Part shown: in pieces, positions 1 through 8,300 of the stretch | Numbering within the stretch: position 1 is the stretch's first letter | Layout of the letters: each line of letters begins with the position of its first letter | NCBI GenBank assembly: GCA_004554255.1 | Contig: SFNC01000068.1 | Location: 1 to 19,421, forward strand | Reading direction: 5' to 3' | Length of the DNA stretch: 19,421 bases | Origin: Bacteroidales bacterium | GTDB lineage: Bacteria; Bacteroidota; Bacteroidia; Bacteroidales; Muribaculaceae | Position numbers and translations under genes: made by a program | Notes under the pieces: model-generated | Told to the model about the DNA's origin: nothing | Seen by the model: the letters and a program-made list of their open reading frames with translations, nothing else | Databases searched by the model: none

Positions 1-127
1 TTACATTTTTTTTTAATAGCCCTTGCGGTAACGATGCCGAAAGGCCTTGTCGACCCACATAATTGCCCCGGTGTTATAAATAGAAACTTAATAATCTACC
101 ACGTTGCCACAGAATTCTGTAATAGGA
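1..127. other. Non-coding left edge
   Basis: No gene is supported here. A run of nine T residues lies at 6-14, and a 15-codon frame on the - strand (13-60) is too short to call. No TTTG/TAnnTTTG promoter pair is visible upstream of the response regulator, so its promoter is either non-canonical or outside the window. Confidence 0.5.
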
Positions 128-805
128 ATGATATTGGTCGTTGACGAAGAACGATACATAACAGACCTCCTTAAGTATAACCTTGAGGCGGAACGTTACG
201 GTGTGCAGGTGGTAACCAAGGCATCGGAGGTGCAGAAACTGGACATGTCGCCGTATCAGCTTGTCATTGTTGACGCGATGACACAGAGCTATACCGGATT
301 CGACCTGCTGCATGACCTCAAGAACAATCCTGCCACATCCTATATCCCGGTGCTGATACTGTCGCACAGCGACAGCCAGGACGATATTGTGCGGGCTTTC
401 GACGAGGGTGCCGACGATTATGTTTTCAAGCCGTTCTCTTTGCGTGTGCTTATGGCGCGTGTACGGTCGGTATTACGCCGTCACCAGGCCATGACAGCCC
501 CCAAGGCGGCTACTAAACTGGTTTACAGGACACTCGAGGTGGACCTTGTGGCGCGCCAGGTGCGCGACGAGGGCATGCTTCTGCCGCTCACCAAAACCGA
601 GTATGCCATTCTGATGCTGTTGCTGAAAAACAAAAACAGATTCTTTAACCGCGCGCAGATTTATGACGAAATCTGGCGCGACCAGGACCGCCCGGCCAAC
701 GACCGCATTGTGGATACCAATATCTCGCGGCTGCGCAAGAAACTTGGCGCTGTTGCCGAAGGTCTTGTGAACCAAACGGGTCAGGGTTATGCCATCATCG
801 ACTAA
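128..805 (+). CDS. OmpR/PhoB-type response regulator, atypical receiver
   Basis: This is a two-domain transcription regulator of 225 residues. The receiver domain (about 1-120) has the acidic pair D6/E7, the phospho-acceptor D49, S79 in the Thr/Ser switch position and K101 in the motif FKPF. A winged-helix Trans_reg_C domain fills about 130-225, with the recognition-helix segment RIVDTNISRLRKKLG. The acceptor loop reads DAMTQSYTGF, without the proline and the DG of the usual DxMMPxMDG loop, so phosphorylation may be altered. No histidine kinase is nearby, so it appears to be an orphan. I chose the ATG at 128 over a TTG at 104 because the ATG begins directly with the first receiver strand (MILVVDE). 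The 3' end overlaps rnhB by 17 bases. Family assignment is firm; targets are unknown, and any role in controlling the convergent pilus locus is speculation. Confidence 0.9.
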   Translation: MILVVDEERYITDLLKYNLEAERYGVQVVTKASEVQKLDMSPYQLVIVDAMTQSYTGFDLLHDLKNNPATSYIPVLILSHSDSQDDIVRAFDEGADDYVFKPFSLRVLMARVRSVLRRHQAMTAPKAATKLVYRTLEVDLVARQVRDEGMLLPLTKTEYAILMLLLKNKNRFFNRAQIYDEIWRDQDRPANDRIVDTNISRLRKKLGAVAEGLVNQTGQGYAIID

Positions 806-1418
806 GCGGGTAAGAGAGCCGTTGCCGTGCTGCCATATAGCAGGACGGCACGAGGCCGGTTGCGACGAAGCCGGGCGCGGATGCCTGGCGGGGCCGGTGT
901 ATGCCGCCGCGGTAATATTGCCGGACGGGTACAGCCATCCGTTATTAAATGATTCCAAGCAGGTAAGCGAGCGCCGCCGCGATGAGTTGCGTGCGGTGAT
1001 AGAGCGCGATGCCGTGGCATGGGCCGTGGGAATTGTGGAGGCAGAGGAGATAGACCGTATAAATATACTGCGGGCGTCCATACTCGCCATGCACCGTGCG
1101 CTGGATGCGTTGGCGGTGATGCCGGGCGGGATTATTGTGGACGGAAACCGTTTCACTGACTGGCGCGAGGGTGTGGAATGGACCACCTTCGTAAAGGGCG
1201 ACGGCCGTTTCGCAAATATTGCCGCAGCGTCCATCCTGGCCAAGACGCATCGCGATGAACGCATGATGGAGCTTGCCGCCGAATATCCGCAATATGGCTG
1301 GGACGTGAACAAGGGTTATCCTACAGCGGCGCATCGCGCGGCGATACGCGAGTACGGGCCGAGCCCGTGGCACCGCAATAGCTTCCGTCTGTTGCCGCCG
1401 CCTACGCTTTTTGACTAA
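789..1418 (+). CDS. rnhB: Ribonuclease HII
   Basis: This enzyme cleaves the RNA strand of RNA-DNA hybrids and nicks at single ribonucleotides left in DNA, using divalent metal in the cytoplasm. The 209-residue frame shows the family pattern: D26 and E27 in GCDEAGRG, D118 in IIVDGN, D156 in AKTHRDERM, plus KGYPTAAHRAAI and the late motif PWHRNSF. Length is normal for the family. The ATG at 789 lies inside the response-regulator gene; an in-frame TTG about 11 codons later would give a shorter leader before the first catalytic aspartate, so the exact start is uncertain. The 17-base overlap suggests co-transcription and perhaps coupled translation with the regulator. Its stop lies only 19 bases from the stop of the convergent thioredoxin-like gene. 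Confidence 0.95.
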   Translation: MPSSTKRVREPLPCCHIAGRHEAGCDEAGRGCLAGPVYAAAVILPDGYSHPLLNDSKQVSERRRDELRAVIERDAVAWAVGIVEAEEIDRINILRASILAMHRALDALAVMPGGIIVDGNRFTDWREGVEWTTFVKGDGRFANIAAASILAKTHRDERMMELAAEYPQYGWDVNKGYPTAAHRAAIREYGPSPWHRNSFRLLPPPTLFD

Positions 1419-1437
1419 GAATATTTGCTAAGGGGGA

Positions 1438-1908
1438 CTATTCTGCGGTCTGTCTGATTAATCTGCCGGAAGGCGAGAACAGGTAGCTGCGGGGTATGCC
1501 GCGCAGCGCGAACAGAGAATATACCGAGCGGTCGGGGACGGCAGCGTAAACAAGGGTAAGGGAGTGTTCTTCCCAGTATTTCCGTATTTCTTCCCGGCCC
1601 TGGGCCCGCGATATGCAGATGATGCGCGGTGCGTGCGTGGCCTGTTGCCGTTGCTGCAGATTCTCCAGTTCTTCGCGACAGTCGGGGCACGTGGTGTTGA
1701 AAAAAACGATGAGCGTGCTGTCCGACTCGGTAAAATCCGCGGGAGATGAGAACGTGGTGTTGTCGCTGAGTGTCACCGTAAATGCCGGTGCGGTATCGCC
1801 GGTTTTCAGACGCGAGTCTCGGTCGGAAATCTCCGGTTCGCCATCGCCTACGCAAGCTGTGCATAGGGCTGCGATGATGCCTGTACAAATAGCGGCAAAA
1901 CGTTTCAT
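1438..1908 (-). CDS. Thioredoxin-fold (TlpA-like) lipoprotein with CPDC motif
   Basis: This is a predicted envelope lipoprotein of 156 residues. The signal peptide ends in the lipobox-like LCTAC, with lipidated C19. The thioredoxin-like domain (about 38-156) shows APAFTVTL, the redox pair C74-P-D-C77 after the strand TLIVFFNTT, and a cis-proline loop at GIPRS (P139). TlpA/ResA relatives reduce or rearrange disulfides in the periplasm. The frame ends soon after the SPSGRL strand, so the C-terminal helix of a full thioredoxin fold is short or missing. I chose the ATG at 1908 rather than an earlier in-frame ATG because it gives the signal peptide and leaves a 4-base gap to the DUF1573 gene. As the last gene of the pilus operon, it may act on disulfides of the cysteine-rich giant protein; this is inference. 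Confidence 0.82.
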   Translation of the reverse strand: MKRFAAICTGIIAALCTACVGDGEPEISDRDSRLKTGDTAPAFTVTLSDNTTFSSPADFTESDSTLIVFFNTTCPDCREELENLQQRQQATHAPRIICISRAQGREEIRKYWEEHSLTLVYAAVPDRSVYSLFALRGIPRSYLFSPSGRLIRQTAE

Positions 1909-1912
1909 GGGA

Positions 1913-2314
1913 CTATTTATAGATAACTTCGCCCTGAATGAGGAAACGGGTGGGGGAGTTGTCGGCGTTTGAGCGTATGCGCATGGATTTGACAAATCCG
2001 CCTTCCAGGCGTCTGTGCGAGCTGAAAGATACCTTAATCACTGCGGTGTCGCCGGGGGCAATCGCCTCGCGGGGGAAAGTGGCTTTAGAGCAATGGCAGT
2101 CCGAGAATATGGTGCTGATGACCAAAGCAGAGTCACCGGTATTGACAATCCTAAAGTCGCGTGTTGCGACGGTGTCTTTTTCCATCGGGCCCATGTTGAC
2201 AGCCGAGTGCCCGTCAACAAACGAGATATGAGGACCGCTGCCGGCGGCAGCCGCGATAATTGCGACGGAGCCGGCAGCGACCATGAGGAGGGTGCGTATT
2301 TTGCGAAAAATCAT
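1913..2314 (-). CDS. DUF1573 family exported protein
   Basis: This 133-residue protein has an N-terminal signal or anchor segment (about 1-25, hydrophobic MVAAGSVAIIAAAA) followed by one immunoglobulin-like DUF1573 domain. Family hallmarks are FRIVNTGDSALVIS, the short cysteine motif C73-H-C75 where relatives often have CGC, and REAIAPGDTAVIKVSF. The biochemical role of DUF1573 is not known; it is very common in Bacteroidetes envelopes. Its ATG overlaps the TGA stop of the giant gene by 4 bases (ATGA), which points to translational coupling. The thioredoxin-like lipoprotein gene follows after 4 bases. The paired cysteines and that neighbour suggest a shared envelope or redox task, which is inference. 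Confidence 0.88.
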   Translation of the reverse strand: MIFRKIRTLLMVAAGSVAIIAAAAGSGPHISFVDGHSAVNMGPMEKDTVATRDFRIVNTGDSALVISTIFSDCHCSKATFPREAIAPGDTAVIKVSFSSHRRLEGGFVKSMRIRSNADNSPTRFLIQGEVIYK

Positions 2315-5300
2315 CTGATTACAATTTTCTGTGTGTGTTGTTGTTTACCGGCGGCGGCATTGATGATGTAGACGCCACGGTCAAGAGTGAAGGTTGCTAC
2401 ACCCGAGGGCTCGGAAGCGGTGAACACATTGCGTCCGACGGTGTCAAAGGCCTGAACCTCAAGGGACTCATCAGCGAAGGCAGCGTTGACAGTCACCTTG
2501 TTTCCGTTAACGGTAACCGAGATGGTTGATACCGCTTCGGTGTCTGCGGCAGCGGAGGTTATGAACAGTCTCTGTGCCACTGCGCCGCGAACATTAACCG
2601 ACAGCCCGTCGTGCAGGGGAGTGAAGTCTCCTGTCTCTGCATCGTAGAGGCCGAGGCCGGTACCGATTGCGTCAACATTGGTGAAAGTAAGAGTGACATC
2701 GCGGTCGTCATTTACGAGGCCTACCTCCACGCTTTCCACATTGTCAAGCGCATTGATGGTTACGGCATTGTTTCCGGCGATGGTGTAGACGCGGGGAATT
2801 TTGCTGAGGCCGTCGATGAAGAGCTCTACGTCCTCACCGATGCGGTAGCCCTTGTCGGCCATGCCGTCAATGGTTACGACAGCAGTGGAGAGCACACCGT
2901 CGGCATCCGATGCAGTGACGGTCATTCCGGCGGGAGCCTGTTCGTCGGCCTCGCTGCGTGCGGCATGGAGGGGAGTGGACGGAGTTCCGAGGCTACCGGG
3001 ATATCCGGCATTGATCATAGCGGTGTTAAACGTTACATTCACAGTTTTAACAGGGTTGGCGGTCACCACGAAGAAACCTTGCATGGGCGGGAGCCATCCG
3101 TTAAGATTGAGTGTTCCGGTCTCTATGATATTGCCGTTTTCGCATTTGATTTCGGCGGTACCGTTGCCGTTCATGACATAAATCTGTTTTACCAGACCTG
3201 AATTATAGTCAAGGAATTTACGGACGTCCAGATACCCGAGGTAGGGGTTACCGGCCATGAAGTATTTGCCGTCCACGGCACCGGATAGGGTGACGGTGGT
3301 AGCATCGTTGTCAACGAAACGTCCGGCATTGGTGCGGCTGATAGCCTGTGTTGTACCGGTAACACCGGCCGCGCCACCGGCCTTATAGTCGTACGAATAG
3401 TAATTGTACTGAGTGTCGGCCTTGGGCAGACGGAACGAAACCTTGCCGGGCTTGTTGGTATCGAGGTGGTTCGCATCGGTCTTGATGGAGAAGCCATGGC
3501 CGGGAGCGTAAGCCTCCTGCACGTCGTTGTACGCGTTGGACCATGTGGAGATAATCGCTACGTTCTTGACATCCGGAGCCTGTCCGGGGAGGTTATACAC
3601 GTTTGCCTGTCCGTCCTTGTTCCATGAGCGCTGATAAACAGCGGGGCGGAAGCGGTGGTACTTGGTGTCGTCGAAAGTGATGGGACGGAACAGCTCGGTG
3701 TTCTGTCGTGCACCGGCAGTGGGGAGGTACATGTCTCCGGCGTAAACACTGTTGAGGGGCGAGGCCAGCGAGTACCAATAGTCGGGATCGGTCTCAAAGT
3801 CCACCGAAGCCGAGCGGTAACGGAGCTCCTTCTGGTTGTAGATAACCGAGCCGGAGTTGAAGTGCATCTGCTCGCAGGTGTTAGCCTGCCAGGGACGGCA
3901 TACCACGTGTATGCCGGCAGGGTGATTCTCGGCAACCATGTCGAATTCAATATCAGTGGTGGTGTTGCCGGCGGCGATTTCGTCATTGTTCTTTATCCAC
4001 TGTTTGGTGACATTGGCGTTGGCGATGAAGTCGTGGTACGAGATATTCTGCGAGCTTACGCCGTTAAGGGCGATATAATCGGGCTGAATATTGTTTATGG
4101 CCTTAACAAAATGTACGGGCGCGTACGAGCGGCGGGTGTTGTTGCGGTGGTTTGTGGAACCGGAGGGCACATTTTCGGGATTAGTGGATCCGGGCTGATA
4201 AGAGAACTCGTCGGTGGCGGAATCTGCACGCAGCAGGTCGTCGGACGATACACGGCTCCAGTTTGCGTCGTTGTTAAAGCAGGTATTTATCTTGCCGGTC
4301 CACTTCTGGAATTCGGGCACCACCTTGATGGTGAGCACATCCTGGCCGTCGCAGATGGTCTGCGACGAGTTGTACTTGTCCTCCTCGTAGTTGAATCTCA
4401 CCTTATAATAGTAACCTTCGCGGAAGACGAAGTCGCGCTTGAACTGCAACATTGCGTGGTTGGACTGCTTGTCGCCATCAACGATAGCCTCCAGTTTGCG
4501 GAGACGTCCGATTGCGCGCATGCCGGCGGGGCTATCCGTGGGAACGCCGAGGGCCTTGTATGCGGGGTCGTTGGTCTCAACCAGGTAGAGGTAATCGTCG
4601 TCGGTCTTCTGCAGCAGGCGGGTAACACCGGGAGTGGCGGCCTCGGTCCAGCGCAGAGGTATACCGAGCATCTTGGCCGATTCGAAGCCGGCGGATTCAA
4701 TGTCGCCGGACACATCCTTGAGCATATTCAGGGAAATACGCAGGGGAACATCGTCCATAGTCTCGGGGTAGGGGAACGACGGGCTGTTGATACCGTGTTT
4801 CAGGAATGGGGATTTGTTGGTTATGATAACGCGGATTTCGGAGGGCTCGGTACAGATAACCATGCCGCCGCTTTCCTCCTCCTTGTAACGGTTGATGGGT
4901 ATTGCGGTGCAGTATTCCACCTTTTCCAGCACGCCGTCGGGCAGAGTAAGGTAGGGGAAGATATACGAGGCCTTGTGCAGCTGCAGAGGCGGGCGGCGGC
5001 GTTCTGTTTTGTCGAAGGTGGTGGAGTAGTGTATAAGGCACTGTCGCGACAGCTCGGTATAGCGGTCTTTGGCGGGAACAGTGGGGTCTTCTTCCTCAAG
5101 GTATTCGGGAACACTGCGGAAGTTCTCGATAGCCTCGGGGAGAGTGATGGTGTTTACACCGTAGGTATAGGTGTAGGTGTTGAACTGACGGATGGGGCCG
5201 TCGAACCAGTCCATGAAGGTGTTCTTTTCCAGGAGCTCGTTTTCGGGCTGCTGGTGGATGTCACTCGGCTTGTGCTGGCCGTAGATGTCCACCTGTACCA

Positions 5301-8300
5301 TCGGCCACTGGTTCTCGCATACCTGGATGTTTGTCATATCCGGCACGGGAACACCGTCAACCTTTACAACACCCGAGGAGTGAATGATGAACGAGCAGAC
5401 CTTGGCGCATTCGCCGGTGATGTCGAAGTTGCGGGCTGTGGGAGTGATTGTCACATCTTCGTCCACATACATTGCCATGTAGTACTCACCGCCCACAACA
5501 AGTTTATCGTCGGTAGGCAGAGTGTTGAAAGTGAGACAGCGCTCACCGTTGATGGTCATGCGGCTTACGGGCACGCGGGGCTCATCCCAGTCTTTGTTGT
5601 CGAATTCGGGATTGTTTTCGTAAACAGTATGGAAAGTGGCGCGGCCGAAGTAAGTGATGCCTCCCGGTTTGTTGTATTCATATCGGAGAACAGCATCATC
5701 AAAGGCCTTTTCGTAAGCGTAAGCATCGCCTGCGGCGCGGTATTCGGCGAATTTTTCGTCGAAGATACGCTTGTTCAGGAAGGTGTAGTAGAAGTTGATC
5801 TGCTCATCTTCGGGAGAATCAGGAATTTTACCCATTGTGGCCATGATAACCTCGTAGGGTGTGTGTACGCGAACGGTGGTGGAAGTACCGCCGGCGCAGA
5901 TGGGCATGGTCTGGTTTGCATACAGACGGGGTTTTGCCACATATACGCGGATGTCGTCAATGGCGTAGTCGGCACCGCCCGAGTCGGAACAGTTATTTTC
6001 TATCGAGAGCTCGTAGTGGTCAATGTCTGCCGAGTTGATGCCAATGGCGTCAAGGTTGGGCACGAAAGAGTAGTAGAAGTAGCACCATTTTCCGTCAGTG
6101 GGAACGTCGCCGGAAACGAAGCTGTGCATGGTGACACGTGTACCGTCCTTTTTGATAGCGTCGAAGTTGAGGATAACATTTTCCACTGTACCGCCGGAGC
6201 ATTCGCAGAGCCAGCCGGTAACAAAGAGTGTGGAGCCGGAGCAGAGGTCATCAATCTTCATTCTCGCCATCATACCGGGGTCGGAGGAGGCGTTTACGTA
6301 GTAGAAGAAACCGGTCTGTTTTCCTTTTGTATCGTAGAACAGACGGTCGTACAGGTACGGGCCTTTGCCGAAGTTGGCATCAATTTCGGACTGCTGTCCC
6401 GAGCCTGTCGCACCACGGTACGGAACGCCCAAGGTGTTTGTGGCGAGGACATACATGTTATAGTCGTTGCGCTGGTGGTAACCGAAGCAGTAGTTCGATG
6501 TCTCCCAGGGGCGCGGCCACTTGTAGTTGTAAACGCCCCAATTCTGATCAATAGGTTTGGTGTAATTGCTGTTACCGATAAGGGAGCAATATTCGTCGAA
6601 GTCAACCTTGGCACGGGGTTCGCCGAGTTTAAGGCCGTCCTCGCCGGAGATATACGAGTTGAGGGTGTGTTTGTATCTGTCCTCGGTGAGAGAGGATTCC
6701 GGCACGAGTATGGCCGCTTCCGGGTTCATGAAAGTGATTTCATACTCGGCGATGGCCAAATTTTCCTGAGTGCCTCTGATTTTTACGGGATTCTCGTTTT
6801 CATCGCGGGCGAGAAGGCGTATTTTATATGTGCCGGGGAGTGCGTCGGCTGCCGAACACATAAGGAATCGGTCGAACTGTTTTCCAAGTTCGCCAAGCTC
6901 GTAAGTCCGGTTGTTTACATAGTCATAAGCGTAACCACCGCGGCTGGTGTATCCCTTGCCGAAGGAGAAAATCTGGTCTTTGACCACAGAACCATCGGGT
7001 TTTGTAACCTCGATATAAGGATGATATACGCGTTTTGCGTTGCCGTTGTTGTCAAGGTAGAACATGTCCATTGACACTTTCTCCGCCGGCACGGGATTGG
7101 TGAGACGTACCTGCAGATCAGTATTGGCGCGGGCAGCGATAACACGTTTGTTTTTCTTTACGTAATTATCGTTTGCTTCTTTGCTTGCGGAGAGTTCCTC
7201 GGCGAATTTCAGGCCGTTCTTGATGGTGAAAATATGACGGAACGACACGATGGGCTCATGGAAAGTACCGTCGCTGAAATGAATGCTTTTGTCAGCATAC
7301 TGGTATGCGTCCATGGCGATATATTTATCATCGAAGTTTACATCGTCGGTCCAGAATGCGGGGACGAGACCGAAGTACGAGCCTTCGGGATCGGTAAGTG
7401 CTTTACCGGCAAGGTCACCGTAGTCGGTGCGGATAAGGCGCTCGGGGAAGTCGAAATAATACAGGTCGTCCGAGCGTTTGTCCGTGGTATAATCGTACCA
7501 ACGCAACATCTGCACATAATAGTTGTTTTGCGTTGCGAAGTCCGAGAAGGGCAGGAGCATAGCGGTGTATCCGGGGAGGGCGTACACAGTGTGTTCCACC
7601 ACGTGCGAGCGCTGACGCACGCCATCTCTGATGCGTGAGTCTTCTCCGGAGTTAAGGAATCTGAAGTCCGGTGCCTCGATGTTGTTCTCTCTCAGCAGGT
7701 CGGCGTTGGGGTAGTTTCCGGTACGGAATTTTTCCCATTCCACCTGCCAGTAGAAGTCGTTCTGTCCGTCGCCGTTTTGGTCGTAATTGTTATAGTATAC
7801 GGGGTCAACGGCACCTTGAGTGTGGTGGAAGGAGAAGGCGTTGTAGGTGGGGTTGTTGGGGACATTCGCATACTGGGTGTTGCGCATGTTTACGGGCGAA
7901 CCATGTCCGTGTATTGTGATGGGCTCGGTGGCGATGTGCAGCTCGGAGAGGTGGAAGCCGGGATTGGGATTGGACTTGTCCATAACCTGGCGGTTACCAT
8001 TATCTTCACCGCGCTCGGTGACAATAATACGGATTTTATCTATATCGCAGGGGATACTTGCAATAGAATTTTGAGAAATGCCTAAAGACACGACATTCTG
8101 GAGGGCTAACTCACCCAAATCTTCAAAAGTTTCATCGGCAGTAGATGTCTTATGTACTTGAATGCGGACTTTGGAGACGTGCCAACCGGTTATCTGTCGC
8201 TGCTGGAAATAGAAATGCAGCGGAGTGCCTGCGGGAATGGTGCCGAACCAGAATACGTCAATGATATATTGGTCAAGTACCGTCGCCGTATGGCCGGTTG

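Noticed and set aside
13..60. 15-codon frame on the - strand at the left edge
   Set aside because: Too short, with no recognised peptide family or supporting signals.
473..1312. Open frame of 279 codons on the - strand over the regulator and rnhB
   Set aside because: Low-complexity, Arg/Ser-rich shadow that crosses two firmly identified + strand genes.
3655..7074. Open frame of 1139 codons on the + strand opposite the giant gene
   Set aside because: It is aligned codon-for-codon with the giant gene, so it stays open simply because the sense frame avoids TTA, CTA and TCA. It has no recognisable domain, while the sense protein has a signal peptide, repeats and a sorting tail.
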